A program made the translations under genes and the position numbers. Below, one piece after another: positions 6,817 through 14,949 of a DNA stretch of 64,000 nucleotides (the stretch's first letter is position 1; each line of letters starts with the position of its first letter). The stretch is from positions 1-64,000 of the forward strand of contig JAJEDJ010000050.1 of NCBI GenBank assembly GCA_022821545.1. Reading direction: 5' to 3'. The DNA is from Caldilineaceae bacterium. Its GTDB lineage: Bacteria > Chloroflexota > Anaerolineae > Caldilineales > Caldilineaceae. Below the pieces are notes generated by a model. It saw only the letters and a list, made by a program, of their open reading frames with translations. It ran no database searches and was not told where the DNA came from.

Positions 6817-9800
6817 TTACAGTTTTTTCAGGCCGACGGTCACTTCCTCGTCTCCCAGAGGAAAGGTGACGGTTGCGGCGTCGTGAAGCGCGGCTGCGCC
6901 GTCGGTCAGTGCAAGCTCCAGGGTGAGCGTTTCCTCCAGGACGTAGCTTTCGTACACGGACAGGAGTTTGGCGACGAGCGGCGAGTCGGAGAGCGTAAGC
7001 GTTATGCGGTCGGTGATGTCGAGATCGGAGTCCTTTCTAAGCTGCTGAATGCGGCGCACGAGCTCACGGGCGCGGCCCTCTAGCTCGAGCTCGGGGGTCA
7101 GGGTTGCGGCGACGGCGACGAGATAGCCGCCGTCCTCGGCGACGGCGAGGCCGGCGCGCGGGGTCCTGCGAACTTCCACGTCCTCGGCTGCGACGACGTA
7201 TTCCCGGTCCCCGTCGGTCACGGTCACGGTTTGACCGGCTTCCAGTTGGGCGGCCAGGTCACGCTGGTCCATCTCTGCGAACCTGCTCCTGATAACCGGG
7301 TAGCCGGGACCGTACTTCTGGCCAAGCTGCCTGGGGAGGGGAAAGACGGTCAGTTCGACGAGGTCGCCGGCCTCGTCCGCGAAGGCCAGCTCCTTGACGT
7401 TCAACTCGGAGAGGAGGAGATCTCTCACTCTTTCGAGAGCGGCGTTCTCCTCCTGTGAACGGGCGCGCACGACAACGCGTTGCAACGGCTGCCGCACTTT
7501 GAGCGCGGCGGACTCTCTGGCAGCCCGCCCCAGGGTGGTGATCTTTTGCGCGAGCGCCATGTCGGCATGAAGGCGGTCGTCGATGGCGGACTCGTCGAAG
7601 CCGGGCCAGGCGGCCAGATGGACGGAGTCGGGCGCGCCAGGCTCGACGCCGGCGACGAGATTCTGGTAGATCTCTTCGGAGATGAAGGGCATTGCCGGGG
7701 CGAGCAGCTTGGAGACGGTAACGAGCGTGCTGCGCAGCGTTGTCAGGGCGGCGGCGTCGCCGTCCCAGAAGCGCCTGCGGTTGAGGCGGACATACCAGTT
7801 GCTGAGCTGGTCGACGAAGTCGGCGATGGGGCGCGTGGCCGCGGTGACGTCGTAGGCCTCGTAGGCGGCGGTGACATCGCGGACGAGCCGGTTCAGCTCG
7901 GAAAGGAGCCAGCGGTCCTGGAGCGCGGCCTCAGCGGAAGCGGCCGATCCGTTCACATTTGCGGCAGGGGCGGCGTCTCCGTTTTGCAGATTGGCGTAGA
8001 CGACGAAGAAGCTGTAGGTATTCCAGAGCGTATTCAGAAAACGGCGTTTCACCTCCGCCACCAGGTTGCCGCTGAAACGGCGGGCGTTGCCGGGCGGCCC
8101 GGCGGTATACATGTACCAGCGGGTGGCGTCGGCGCCGTGTTCGGCGAATACCTGCCAGGGGTTGACGACGTTGCCCCTGGACTTGCTCATTTTCGAGCCG
8201 TCTTCGGCCAGAATGTGCCCGAGGCAGATGACGTTTTTGAAGGCCGGGCGGTCGAAGAGGAGCGTGCTGACGGCGTGCAGGGTGTAGAACCAGCCGCGCG
8301 TCTGATCGATGGCTTCGCAGATATAGTCGGCCTGCTTGTAGGTCTCCCACTCGTCCCGGTTTGAGAAGGGGTAGTGCCACTGGGCGACGGGCATGGCGCC
8401 GCTGTCGAACCAGACGTCGCAGAGTTCGCTGACGCGGCGCATTGTGCCGCCGTCGGGGGCGGGCCAGGTGATGTCGTCGACGTGGGGGCGGTGCAGGTCG
8501 AGGCCGTCGAGGTCGCGTCCGCACTTTTGGGCGAGCTCGGCGACGCTGCCGATGCACTCCATGTAATCGCTGCCGGGCGCGTCGCTCTTCCAGATCGGAA
8601 TCGGGGTCGCCCAATAGCGGTCGCGGCCCAGGGCCCAGTCTACGTTGTTTTCGAGCCAGCGGCCGAAGCGCCCGCCGCGGATGTGGTCGGGCACCCAGTT
8701 GATGGTGTCGTTGAGGGCGACCAGGCGGTCCTTGAACTGGCTGGTGCGCAGGTACCAGGTCTCTTTGGCCCAGTAGATGAGAGGCGTCTCGCAGCGCCAG
8801 CAGAAGGGGTATGAGTGTTCGTAGGTCGTTTCGCGGTAGAGGAGGCCCCGCTCCTCAAGGTCAGCGGAGATGCGGGGATCGGCGTCCTTGACGAAGAGAC
8901 CGGCCCAGGGGGTAACTTCCGGTTTGAACCTGCCGGAGGCGTCAACGGTGTGAAAGACCGGAAGGTTGTGGGCCTGGCCGACGGCGAGGTCGTCGGCGCC
9001 AAATGCCGGGGCAACGTGAACGATGCCGGTGCCGTCGGCAGTGCTGACAAAGTCGGCGGCGATGACGTAGGCGAATTTTTCCGCAACGGGAGGCCCGAAG
9101 AGGAAGAGCGGCTCATATTCGATGCCGACAAGATCGGCGCCCTTGAGCGCGGACAGAATTTCATAACCCGGCTCGAGAACGGCTTCGGCCCGCTCCTTTG
9201 CCACGTAGAGATGCGCGCCGGAGGCATCCTTAACTTTCAGGTAGTCGATGTTCTCGCCGACGGCCAGAGCGGCATTGCCGGGCAGCGTCCAGGGCGTGGT
9301 GGTCCAGGCCAGCAGGTAGGCGTTGTCCTCGCCGGCGACGGCGAACTTGACGAAGACGCTGGGGTCGACCGTACCTTCCTGGTAGCCGAGGGAAAGTTCA
9401 TGGCTGCTGAGGGGCGTGCCGCAGCGGGGACAGTAGGGGACGACTTTGTGACCTTCGAAGAGGAGTCCCTTGTCCCAAAGCTGCTTGAGTATCCACCAGA
9501 GCGACTGAACATAGTCGTTGGTCATGGTGACATAGGCGTCTTCAAGGCTGACCCAGAAGGCCATTCGCTCGGTGAGGGCCTCCCAATCGCTGAGGTATTC
9601 CCAGACCGATTCGCGGCACATCTGATTGAAGTTGGCGACGCCGTACTGTTCGATCTGCTCTTTGCCGGTGAGGCCGAGCTGCTTTTCGACTTCGAGCTCG
9701 ACGGGAAGGCCGTGGGTGTCCCAGCCGCCCTTGCGCAACACGTGATAGCCCCGCATTGTCTTGTAGCGAGGGAACATGTCCTTGAAGGCGCGCGCGAGGA

Positions 9801-10032
9801 CATGGTGGATGCCGGGCCGGCCGTTTGCGGTGGGAGGGCCTTCGAAGAAGACGTATTCGGGGCCGCCCTCCCGCTCTTTCATGGAACGGCGGAAGACGTC
9901 TTTTTCCTGCCAGAGTTCCAGGATCCGCTCTTCCAGCTCGGGAAAGGAGACGGCGGCGGGCACTTCGCTATAGCTGCCCCGCCCCTCTCCGGCGGCGGCC
10001 AAGGCGGCTGTACTCGCAGTTGTCTGTGTCAT
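6817..10032 (-). CDS. ileS: isoleucyl-tRNA synthetase
   Basis: A 1071-residue class I aminoacyl-tRNA synthetase that charges tRNA-Ile. The HIGH-equivalent GIHHVLAR is at residues 74-81 after PPTANG, the WDTHGLPVE segment follows, the CP1 editing domain contains the TTPWTLPGN motif, and KMSKS is at 614-618. The KMSKS loop context ([16 protein letters not shown]), the length and the C-terminal extension indicate the eukaryote-like (IleS2) branch, which often resists mupirocin; that trait is inference. Preceded by GGGGG as a ribosome-binding site. It is the distal gene of a T-box-controlled operon, 49 bp after the AlaX-like gene. Confidence 0.96.
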   Translation of the reverse strand: MTQTTASTAALAAAGEGRGSYSEVPAAVSFPELEERILELWQEKDVFRRSMKEREGGPEYVFFEGPPTANGRPGIHHVLARAFKDMFPRYKTMRGYHVLRKGGWDTHGLPVELEVEKQLGLTGKEQIEQYGVANFNQMCRESVWEYLSDWEALTERMAFWVSLEDAYVTMTNDYVQSLWWILKQLWDKGLLFEGHKVVPYCPRCGTPLSSHELSLGYQEGTVDPSVFVKFAVAGEDNAYLLAWTTTPWTLPGNAALAVGENIDYLKVKDASGAHLYVAKERAEAVLEPGYEILSALKGADLVGIEYEPLFLFGPPVAEKFAYVIAADFVSTADGTGIVHVAPAFGADDLAVGQAHNLPVFHTVDASGRFKPEVTPWAGLFVKDADPRISADLEERGLLYRETTYEHSYPFCWRCETPLIYWAKETWYLRTSQFKDRLVALNDTINWVPDHIRGGRFGRWLENNVDWALGRDRYWATPIPIWKSDAPGSDYMECIGSVAELAQKCGRDLDGLDLHRPHVDDITWPAPDGGTMRRVSELCDVWFDSGAMPVAQWHYPFSNRDEWETYKQADYICEAIDQTRGWFYTLHAVSTLLFDRPAFKNVICLGHILAEDGSKMSKSRGNVVNPWQVFAEHGADATRWYMYTAGPPGNARRFSGNLVAEVKRRFLNTLWNTYSFFVVYANLQNGDAAPAANVNGSAASAEAALQDRWLLSELNRLVRDVTAAYEAYDVTAATRPIADFVDQLSNWYVRLNRRRFWDGDAAALTTLRSTLVTVSKLLAPAMPFISEEIYQNLVAGVEPGAPDSVHLAAWPGFDESAIDDRLHADMALAQKITTLGRAARESAALKVRQPLQRVVVRARSQEENAALERVRDLLLSELNVKELAFADEAGDLVELTVFPLPRQLGQKYGPGYPVIRSRFAEMDQRDLAAQLEAGQTVTVTDGDREYVVAAEDVEVRRTPRAGLAVAEDGGYLVAVAATLTPELELEGRARELVRRIQQLRKDSDLDITDRITLTLSDSPLVAKLLSVYESYVLEETLTLELALTDGAAALHDAATVTFPLGDEEVTVGLKKL

Positions 10033-10081
10033 TTCAATACCCCCTGTCAGTCATAGAGAAGAAGCCGACGCGACCCCGGTC

Positions 10082-10816
10082 TCAGCCGATCTCGACGTAG
10101 ATCCGCTTGTTGATCGCGCCCTTGCTGCGGTAGTCGACGACGCGCATGAGACGGACTTCGCCGGTGCTGGCGGTATGTGTGCCGCCGTCGGCCTGGAGGT
10201 CGAGGCCTTCCAGTTCTACTGTACGCACTTCTTTTATCTGCTTGGGCAGCAGGTTGATCTTTGTGCGAATGAGGTCGGGAATTTTGAAGGCCGCGTCACG
10301 AGGCAGGGTCCTGGTGGTGACGGGACGGGCGGCCTCGATTTCGACGTTGCACTTTTTCTCGATGGCGGCAACGAGGTCGGCGGTCATGGCCTCGAATTCA
10401 AAGTCCATGCGACCGCTGCCGGGTTTCATGTCGCCGCCGGTGACTGAGGCGCCGTAGTCGCGCCAGACGACGCCGCATAGGATGTGCATGGCGGTGTGCG
10501 TGCGCATGAGGAGGTAGCGCCGCTCCCAGTCGAGGAGACCCCGTACCTGTCTGCCGGGCGCTATGGGTATGGACTGGCCCTTTATTCCGTCGAGCGTATG
10601 CCATATCCGGCCGCGTTCGCGCGCGACTTTGGCGACGGCGAGGCGGCGGTGGTCGATTGTCAGCCAGCCGGTGTCGTTGGGCTGGCCGCCGCCGCCAGGG
10701 TAGAAGGCGGTGCGGTCGAGGGCGACACGCGGCCGGCCTTCTTTTTTGTCGACGGCCACGATAGCGGCGTCGAATTCCCGAAGGTAGGCGTCGTCATAGT
10801 AGAGTTCGGTGGTCAT
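10082..10816 (-). CDS. AlaX-type alanyl-tRNA editing protein
   Basis: A 244-residue protein homologous to the editing domain of AlaRS plus the small N-terminal barrel. It should hydrolyse mischarged aminoacyl-tRNA in trans. Visible are the DRTAFYPGGGGQPNDTG segment of the N-terminal domain, the metal-binding HTAMH (HxxxH) motif and the later GGTH motif. The residue before GGTH is Asp (ADGGTH) where many AlaX and AlaRS proteins have the zinc-binding Cys, so metal binding may differ. The ATG at 10816 is favoured over the GTG at 10831 because GAGGAACGGGC precedes it. The gene is the first after the isoleucine-type T-box leader, so it may respond to uncharged tRNA-Ile together with ileS. Confidence 0.85.
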   Translation of the reverse strand: MTTELYYDDAYLREFDAAIVAVDKKEGRPRVALDRTAFYPGGGGQPNDTGWLTIDHRRLAVAKVARERGRIWHTLDGIKGQSIPIAPGRQVRGLLDWERRYLLMRTHTAMHILCGVVWRDYGASVTGGDMKPGSGRMDFEFEAMTADLVAAIEKKCNVEIEAARPVTTRTLPRDAAFKIPDLIRTKINLLPKQIKEVRTVELEGLDLQADGGTHTASTGEVRLMRVVDYRSKGAINKRIYVEIG

Positions 10817-10883
10817 GCCCGTTCCTCGCACGTTCTATATCACGCAGTCTAAAAGGGCCCACGCGCAGGCCACTCCAAAATGG

Positions 10884-10913
10884 AAAAGCCCGTCCCAAGT
10901 TCAGGGACGGGCC
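10884..10913 (-). terminator. T-box-controlled intrinsic terminator
   Basis: On the minus strand a GC-rich hairpin with arms GCCCGTCCC and GGGACGGGC around a loop TGAACTT is followed by TTTT. The 5' arm contains the CGTCCC that also pairs with the T-box, giving the mutually exclusive structures of a transcriptional T-box switch. It lies about 70 bp before the AlaX-like start codon. Confidence 0.88.
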
Positions 10914-11182
10914 ATAAGGTCCGCGGTACCACCCCGCTTCCCGGATCTGCGACCGGGCCGCTCGGTTGCCAGGAGAGGTCATCTCTTTGAATCTGGCCGT
11001 GAAGGTAACGGTTCACGAGACCGGCGACGCCTACGAGGCGGACATTGGCCTTTTCGGGCCGCGGCTCAGGAGTGATGTTGGCTGTCGCAGAGGCCGGCCC
11101 GGCTTCCACCTACCCGGGCTCGCTGGTGACTTGCAAGACAGTTAGTCGTCTCCGTCAGTGCCGTTAGGCTGTTGGATGAGAC
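10884..11182 (-). ncRNA. T-box riboswitch leader, probable Ile (AUC) specifier
   Basis: A roughly 300-nt leader read on the minus strand. The hallmark T-box GGGGTGGTACCGCGG lies at 10935-10921; its TGGT bulge would pair with a tRNA 3' end carrying discriminator A. Downstream CGUCCCU can pair either with the T-box (antiterminator) or with GGGACGGGC to form the terminator. In the Stem I region the triplet ATC at 11076-11074 (context CAACATCACTCC) is the best candidate specifier codon, matching Ile and the downstream ileS. Uncharged tRNA-Ile would stabilise the antiterminator and switch the operon on. The T-box core is certain; the exact 5' end and specifier loop are inferred without folding. 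Confidence 0.9.
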
Positions 11183-11188
11183 GGGGGC

Positions 11189-11217
11189 ATTGTAAGCGCG
11201 GGTGGGGGGGATGTCAA
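11189..11217 (-). promoter_or_regulatory. sigma70-type promoter of the T-box/ileS operon
   Basis: On the minus strand, a perfect -35 TTGACA (11217-11212) and a near-perfect -10 TACAAT (11194-11189) are separated by exactly 17 bp. Transcription should start near 11182, just before the T-box leader. This is one of the strongest promoters visible in the window. Confidence 0.85.
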
Positions 11218-11281
11218 TTCGGACGGACCGCCGGGTGCATCCTGGAATGACTTTGAGGAGATTTGGCACTTAATCAGCAGC

Positions 11282-11310
11282 TGACCTGCCCCCGATGTTT
11301 GTACCAACTG
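11282..11310 (+). mobile_element. IS3-like terminal sequence, solo remnant
   Basis: TGACCTGCCCCC here is identical to the first 12 bases of the ends at 12769 and 14476, and is followed by a less similar TACCAACTG in place of the CTGGTCC of the others. No transposase lies next to it. It sits at the point where composition changes, so it probably marks an old insertion boundary. Confidence 0.5.
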
Positions 11311-11521
11311 TTATGTTAGTCCGACAAGCACGGGGACAGGGGCGGCAGGGCATCACCATATGATTCTTCTTGACGACTATAAGTTGATGCGCTATATTTG
11401 CGTGCAGTCCCATCAGAAGCACAAGCTTGTCCTGAAGAATTTGGATCGCTCGAAAGCTTGCTTCTTGCCATGTGAGAGCCAGAGAAATCCAAAAAGATGG
11501 TGACCGAAACCCTAATCGCCG

Positions 11522-11540
11522 ACAATGATTGATTCATTGT
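11522..11540. promoter_or_regulatory. palindromic operator-like site upstream of two-gene unit
   Basis: Arms ACAATGA and TCATTGT are perfect inverted repeats around a TTGAT spacer, about 40 bp before the start at 11580. A weak promoter (TTGATT, 16 bp, TTATTC) overlaps it. The arrangement would allow autoregulation by one of the downstream proteins. This is inference from position and symmetry. Confidence 0.4.
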
Positions 11541-11579
11541 GTCAAATGCGTTATTCTTTCAAGCGATAGGAGGCGCATG

Positions 11580-11891
11580 ATGGACACAGAGAAAGACAAG
11601 AAAGTAGATCCGGAAGTCCTGTCAGGTTATCTGTCTAACCTCAGAGGCTCAATTGCAGGGTTAGAACTCCTGTTAACGCTCCATATTGGTAATTCGTCCA
11701 CGAGTACAAACATAGAATTCTACATCGAGACTCTATTGGTGGCTGAAAAGAGCATAAGAGAGTCAATTGATTCAAACGAGCATGATGCTTTCCAACAAGA
11801 CTACTTGGACGGTATGCTCGACAGAATCACAACTATAAAATCTTCTTTGCTTTATTTATTAAAAGAGAGAAAAGGAGGCAAAAATGAGTGA
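11580..11891 (+). CDS. small helical protein of unknown function, gene 1 of a pair
   Basis: A 103-residue acidic, Leu- and Ser-rich protein predicted to be mostly helical, with no signal peptide or membrane segment. The ATG at 11580 is preferred: AGGAGG at 11568-11573 gives six bases of spacing, against three for the ATG at 11577. The stop overlaps the next ATG by 8 bp (11884-11891), so the two products are probably made together and may bind each other. Codon use is AT-rich compared with core genes. I do not recognise the family. A toxin-antitoxin or effector-immunity pairing is possible but unproven. Confidence 0.65.
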   Translation: MDTEKDKKVDPEVLSGYLSNLRGSIAGLELLLTLHIGNSSTSTNIEFYIETLLVAEKSIRESIDSNEHDAFQQDYLDGMLDRITTIKSSLLYLLKERKGGKNE

Positions 11892-12489
11892 GGAAGTTTC
11901 TCTGAATGACCTGATGAATGAACTAAACAGAAGGTTTGATAAGATCGATGAAAGATTCGATGGAATAAGTAATGAGTTTAAGGGAATCAATGACGAACTC
12001 AAGGAAGTCAAAAAGCAGCTAAGAAAGCAAGACAGGAAGCTAAATGAGTTAGGTGACGGCTTTACAATGTTTAAGGGCGCAATTGCCCTCTTGGAGACAT
12101 TGCTGGAAACGGGCAATATACTGCATGAACTGGGCTTGCACGGAAACCGATTCCTGTCAAAAGGTGAGATCGAAAAAATCGTTAACCAAATCAGCACAAA
12201 AACTGGAAGCGAAATCGTTGGGGACCTTCAGGCATTGCTCGATGTCGATGTGTTAATGTCGGCATTTTCATACGAGATAGAGACGCATCACTTTATACCT
12301 GTTTCAGTCTCATGGACAGTTGACAGAAGCGATGTAGACCGGTCCCTATCGTACGCTAGACTCCTGCGTGAACTCCCCGACATTCAGGAGGTAGTTCCAG
12401 CAGTATCAGGGCGTTATATTTCTGAAAAGATCGAGGAGTATTGCAGGCATGAAGGAGTCTTTGTAAACAAGTTGCGCCAGATTTATTGA
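11884..12489 (+). CDS. coiled-coil protein with possible PD-(D/E)XK-like C-terminal domain
   Basis: A 201-residue protein. Residues about 8-60 are a heptad-patterned coiled coil (NELNRRFDKIDERFDGISNE and onward, rich in Lys/Glu). The C-terminal half contains VDVLMSAFSYEIE, then VSVSWTVDRSDVDRSLSYARLL, then VVPAVSGRYISEKIEEYCRHEGV. That order recalls a family of bacterial coiled-coil proteins with a nuclease-like core in which an E-V-S/SW segment is followed by a helix and a V-P-V-hydrophobic-G strand. The catalytic residues are not clearly present, so it may be inactive or another fold. It overlaps the preceding small gene by 8 bp. A hairpin about 110 bp downstream may end the transcript. Confidence 0.65.
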   Translation: MSEEVSLNDLMNELNRRFDKIDERFDGISNEFKGINDELKEVKKQLRKQDRKLNELGDGFTMFKGAIALLETLLETGNILHELGLHGNRFLSKGEIEKIVNQISTKTGSEIVGDLQALLDVDVLMSAFSYEIETHHFIPVSVSWTVDRSDVDRSLSYARLLRELPDIQEVVPAVSGRYISEKIEEYCRHEGVFVNKLRQIY

Positions 12490-12601
12490 CCTCCCGCGGT
12501 TAGCCTGGTCTTTTCCCGCTTAACTTCCCCAACGAATCAAATGAAACATTGCTGCAAGAACTGCCGCTTCTTGGTCAGATTCTACCTTCCTTAATGATCA
12601 A

Positions 12602-12629
12602 CAAGAGCCACTGTCATCAGTGGCTCTTG
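12602..12629. terminator. terminator-like perfect hairpin
   Basis: Twelve-base arms CAAGAGCCACTG and CAGTGGCTCTTG enclose a TCAT loop. There is no long T run on either side, so it is a weak or bidirectional terminator candidate for the coiled-coil gene pair on its left. Confidence 0.5.
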
Positions 12630-12686
12630 CTTCTACGCCCGGTTGAGAATTACATCTCTGGGTAAGCAGGCCCTCCCGCGTATTGT

Positions 12687-12738
12687 TGGCCCCAATGACT
12701 AGACCACGAAACGGGGAAAATAAGGTGTAATCATACGG
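12687..12738. repeat. diverged IS-end repeat, copy A
   Basis: About 50 bp that aligns with 19438-19489: both share GCCCCAAT, GACCACG, an A-rich AGGAAAA/GGGAAAA run and AGGTGTA followed by TCA and ACG. Both copies are in the same orientation. The pattern TGAGCCCCAA..TTTGGACC matches the style of IS3-family ends, so these are probably relics of one insertion sequence family near both edges of the island. Confidence 0.6.
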
Positions 12739-12768
12739 ATACGGTCTGCCGAAGTCAGAGCACGAAGT

Positions 12769-12798
12769 TGACCTGCCCCCAAAAACTGGTCCAGGTAT
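12769..12798 (+). mobile_element. solo IS3-like terminal inverted repeat interrupting a PIN gene
   Basis: TGACCTGCCCCC followed by AAAAACTGGTCCAGGTAT. The same 30 bp, with one inserted C and one A-to-G change, forms the left end of the element at 14476. Here no transposase follows; instead the sequence runs straight into the start of a PIN-domain reading frame on the opposite strand, which it truncates. Confidence 0.65.
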
Positions 12799-12877
12799 TT
12801 TGATTGGCTTGCTGGTTTTTCGCAGCATCCTGAACGACATAGGCATGGACCAAGACATCCGTGTCGATGTAGATCAC
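12799..12877 (-). pseudogene. N-terminal fragment of a VapC-like PIN-domain toxin
   Basis: Read from a GTG at 12877 the sequence is MIYIDTDVLVHAYVVQDAAK and a few further residues, the characteristic first strand of PIN ribonucleases with the first catalytic Asp (D5 or D7). The frame is cut by the IS end at 12798 after about 26 residues. The GTG overlaps the stop of the upstream ORF (GTGTGA), the coupling usual in vapBC operons. Too short for activity, so a relic. Confidence 0.6.
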
Positions 12878-13695
12878 ACTTCAAGCCCCATGTCCATGTC
12901 GTTCATTTCGTCGGCCAAGCGGGAGATATCGATGTCAGGGGCGACGTGAAGCCGCCGGGTGATATTGTTGTCGACGATGGTCTGCCATGCTTCACGCCGT
13001 CTGTTGTCGAGCCCTTCCTCTTCGACTCTCAAGACGCTCAGGCCCTCACTTTTTGCCCAGGCGATAAAGGCTCCGGCGATACCGTCGGACAAGATGTCTT
13101 TCAGGGACTCGCGCTCATCTGCGAGTTTATCCCGAATGACCAGGTCTTTCAGCGTGAAGCGTTCGCTGAGTATATCCTGGAGACTTTGCTCCACTTTTGG
13201 GATGTCGGTGATGTCTTCAAAATAGTTGGGGTCTTTGCGATGATAGTGGGAGATCTGTTCACCGTTGGTCCATACACCAATCGGCGCGCCGGTGGCGTTG
13301 CAGTAGGAGCGGAGTTGGCTTTTGCCGTCTTTTAGCTTTGGCTTTTTCAGTTCAACGATTATGTAGGCGGTATCGGGGCGGTCTTTGTCGAAGACAACTA
13401 TGTCGGCCTTTTTCTTTTCCTTGCCAAAGTTGACGGCGTGCTCGAAACCGAGGCGTTTGGCGGGGTACGCGTACTGATTGATCAGCCTTGTCGCGTACAG
13501 TTGGCGAACGATCTCCTCCGGCTTCAGCTGAACTTCCTTGTCGCGGACAATACAACGGACGAAGGGCGCTTCCTTGCCCTTGGTTGTCTTGAGGAAGATT
13601 CCGGCGCGCAGTTCCTCGATCTCGTCTTCCCGAAATAGGGAGAGATGGTAGTTGCTGTCTCTGAGAACTGTCCGGATGATGTCGGGATGTTTCAT
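12874..13695 (-). CDS. HsdR-N/type I restriction N-terminal domain protein, possibly chimeric
   Basis: A 273-residue protein. Residues about 25-180 match the type I restriction N-terminal (HSDR_N_2-like) nuclease domain, with the PD-(D/E)XK core ADIVVFDKDRPD followed by IIVELKKPK. In full proteins the segment RDKLADERESLKDIL leads into a methylase or helicase. Here it changes abruptly into LSDGIAGAFIAWAKSEGLSV and an Asp/Met-rich end, then overlaps a PIN-toxin start. The likely reading is that a deletion joined the front of a restriction gene to the back of an antitoxin gene. Whether the product is functional is unknown. GC content is intermediate. The fusion interpretation is inference. Confidence 0.7.
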   Translation of the reverse strand: MKHPDIIRTVLRDSNYHLSLFREDEIEELRAGIFLKTTKGKEAPFVRCIVRDKEVQLKPEEIVRQLYATRLINQYAYPAKRLGFEHAVNFGKEKKKADIVVFDKDRPDTAYIIVELKKPKLKDGKSQLRSYCNATGAPIGVWTNGEQISHYHRKDPNYFEDITDIPKVEQSLQDILSERFTLKDLVIRDKLADERESLKDILSDGIAGAFIAWAKSEGLSVLRVEEEGLDNRRREAWQTIVDNNITRRLHVAPDIDISRLADEMNDMDMGLEV

Positions 13696-13862
13696 AGGTC
13701 GGATTTCCTAGCGACAATGTGCTTGGCGACAGTGTGCCTGGCATCTCTGTAAGGTCGGATAATCGGCGCTTACGCCTGGCCTTGGAAGGGCCATGGGCCG
13801 GAACCGGTCCGGCTGGCGGGATGGCAGGCGACGCCAAGACCTGTATAACAAGTGGCAGTGGC

Positions 13863-14195
13863 CTAACGTCGCAGCAAAAGTCTTTCGGCGGCCAAGCGGT
13901 TCATGCTGACGCCGGCTTCAGCGGCGTCCAGTGCCAGGGCACGGTGTGTCTCAGGAGGGATGCGAAGGGTTATGGCGCCGCGGTAGCGGCGTGTAGACAG
14001 TGGTTCAGGACACGGGGCGCCATCTTCGTCTAAGGCATTCACGGCGAAGGCGACCACGTCCCTAATGCCTGAGAACGCCTTTTCCGGCGTGTCGTCGAGA
14101 TGGCTAAGCAACGCAAACTCCGCACACAGGCCCACGAACATCTCATCCTCTTCGGACCAGGTAACGCGATAGGTATAGCGGTCATGGCGATTCAT
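13863..14195 (-). CDS. hicB: HicB-like antitoxin
   Basis: A 110-residue protein with the two-part HicB layout. Residues 1-60 are the degenerate RNase-H-like fold (RYTYRVTWSEEDEMFVGLCAEF, then LLSHLDDTPEKAF in pieces), and the end is a ribbon-helix-helix DNA-binding part (TLRIPPETHRALALDAAE, SMNRLAAERLL). It should neutralise HicA and repress the operon. It follows hicA with a 4-bp ATGA overlap. The order toxin then antitoxin is normal for this family. It is fairly GC-rich, unlike much of the island. Confidence 0.85.
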   Translation of the reverse strand: MNRHDRYTYRVTWSEEDEMFVGLCAEFALLSHLDDTPEKAFSGIRDVVAFAVNALDEDGAPCPEPLSTRRYRGAITLRIPPETHRALALDAAEAGVSMNRLAAERLLLRR

Positions 14196-14431
14196 TGCCG
14201 TTCCTCCAATAGTTTGTCGATTGCCTTAAGCGCCTGGCGAACCCGATATGGCTTGGCCATGCCCTTTATTCGCTGGATGTTGACCAGTGGCTCACCCTGC
14301 CATGGCGTTCTGTAAAACAGGTGGCTGCCGCCCTGTCGGGGATGTCCGAAGTAACGGTCACAGACCTTGCGGAGATCGTCAAAGCGAACGTTTCGGGGGT
14401 TCCGCCTGATCTTAGCCAGGGTCTTGTCCAT
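14192..14431 (-). CDS. hicA: HicA-like mRNA interferase toxin
   Basis: A 79-residue toxin-sized protein with a double-stranded-RNA-binding-like fold. It has the helix NVRFDDLRKVCDRYF, then GGSHLFYRTPW with the catalytic His of HicA, then the helix YRVRQALKAIDKLLEE. It should cleave mRNA when free of HicB. Its stop overlaps the hicB start. The upstream side is the island element whose left end begins at 14476, only 45 bp away, so its promoter may be altered by that insertion. Confidence 0.82.
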   Translation of the reverse strand: MDKTLAKIRRNPRNVRFDDLRKVCDRYFGHPRQGGSHLFYRTPWQGEPLVNIQRIKGMAKPYRVRQALKAIDKLLEERQ

Positions 14432-14539
14432 AAGCGTATGATAGCATTATTGCAACCGAATGTCAAGCGACAAGATGACCTGCCCCCCAAGAACTGGTCC
14501 AGGTATAATGTTAATATTGGGCCGTAGAAAGGGGGAAAG

Positions 14540-14680
14540 ATGGCGAGGAAGAAACATACGCCGGAGCAGGAGACCAATAAGCTGCGAGAGGCTGAGGTGG
14601 CGATAGCCGAGGGCAGCACAGTGGCTGAGGCCGCCCGCCGGATCGGCGTGACCGGGCAGACCTTCTACCGCTGGCGGAAG
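14540..14680 (+). pseudogene. truncated IS3-family transposase OrfA
   Basis: The first 47 codons read MARKKHTPEQETNKLREAEV and continue through the helix-turn-helix AAARRIGVTGQTFYRWRK, a standard IS3 OrfA start. After Lys47 similarity stops; the frame stays open to 14797 but with unrelated sequence. The leader from 14476 to 14539 has the usual IS3 spacing. OrfB with the DDE catalytic core is absent, so this copy cannot move by itself. Confidence 0.85.
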
Positions 14681-14793
14681 CCTGCCTTATGCCTAGCTCT
14701 TTGCGATGCTAAAAGAAAATCGGCGTCTGGGGCCGTAGATGGTTCGAGTCTTATGGTGGCTTTCCCCCCTAATTATGGAGCAGGAGTTCTAAA

Positions 14794-14898
14794 ATGAGTA
14801 AGGAGAGATGGGAGAGGTGGGGTTGGTTGGCGGCATGTGTTGTTGCCGCTGTGACGGGATTGGCCATTGTGGGGTACCTGGGTTGGTTCGGAGGCTGA
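14794..14898 (+). CDS. 34-residue single-pass membrane miniprotein
   Basis: ATG at 14794 follows GGAGCAGGAG with good spacing. The peptide begins MSKERWERWGW, then has a hydrophobic helix of about 20 residues (LAACVVAAVTGLAIVGYLGW) and ends FGG. A charged, Trp-rich N-terminus plus one transmembrane helix is a plausible membrane-inserted small protein. It lies inside the IS3-ended element. No homologue can be named. Confidence 0.5.
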   Translation: MSKERWERWGWLAACVVAAVTGLAIVGYLGWFGG

Positions 14899-14949
14899 GC
14901 ATAGGTGGTGGTTGTAGGCAGGGGAAGCAGGCCAGGCCGGCGTTTCCGA

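Larger units (their letters stand above)
11220..11579. other. gene-free junction between core region and island
   Basis: No convincing gene is seen between the ileS-operon promoter and the start at 11580. The stretch holds an IS3-like end at 11282 and a palindrome at 11522-11540. Base composition shifts here from GC-rich on the left to clearly AT-richer on the right, which marks the left edge of the accessory island. Short frames on both strands look random. Confidence 0.5.
12490..12768. other. non-coding stretch with hairpin and IS remnants
   Basis: No gene is supported here. It contains the perfect hairpin at 12602-12629 and a diverged IS-end repeat at 12687-12738, and runs into the solo IS end at 12769. 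Short minus-strand frames crossing it are interrupted continuations of neighbouring sequence and are not called. Confidence 0.5.

Noticed and set aside
10849-11109. Minus-strand frame upstream of the AlaX-like gene
   Set aside because: It is the T-box leader, an RNA element, not a protein gene.
12598-12858. Minus-strand frame across the IS remnants
   Set aside because: It runs through the hairpin and two IS ends; the PIN fragment in another frame explains the coding signal.
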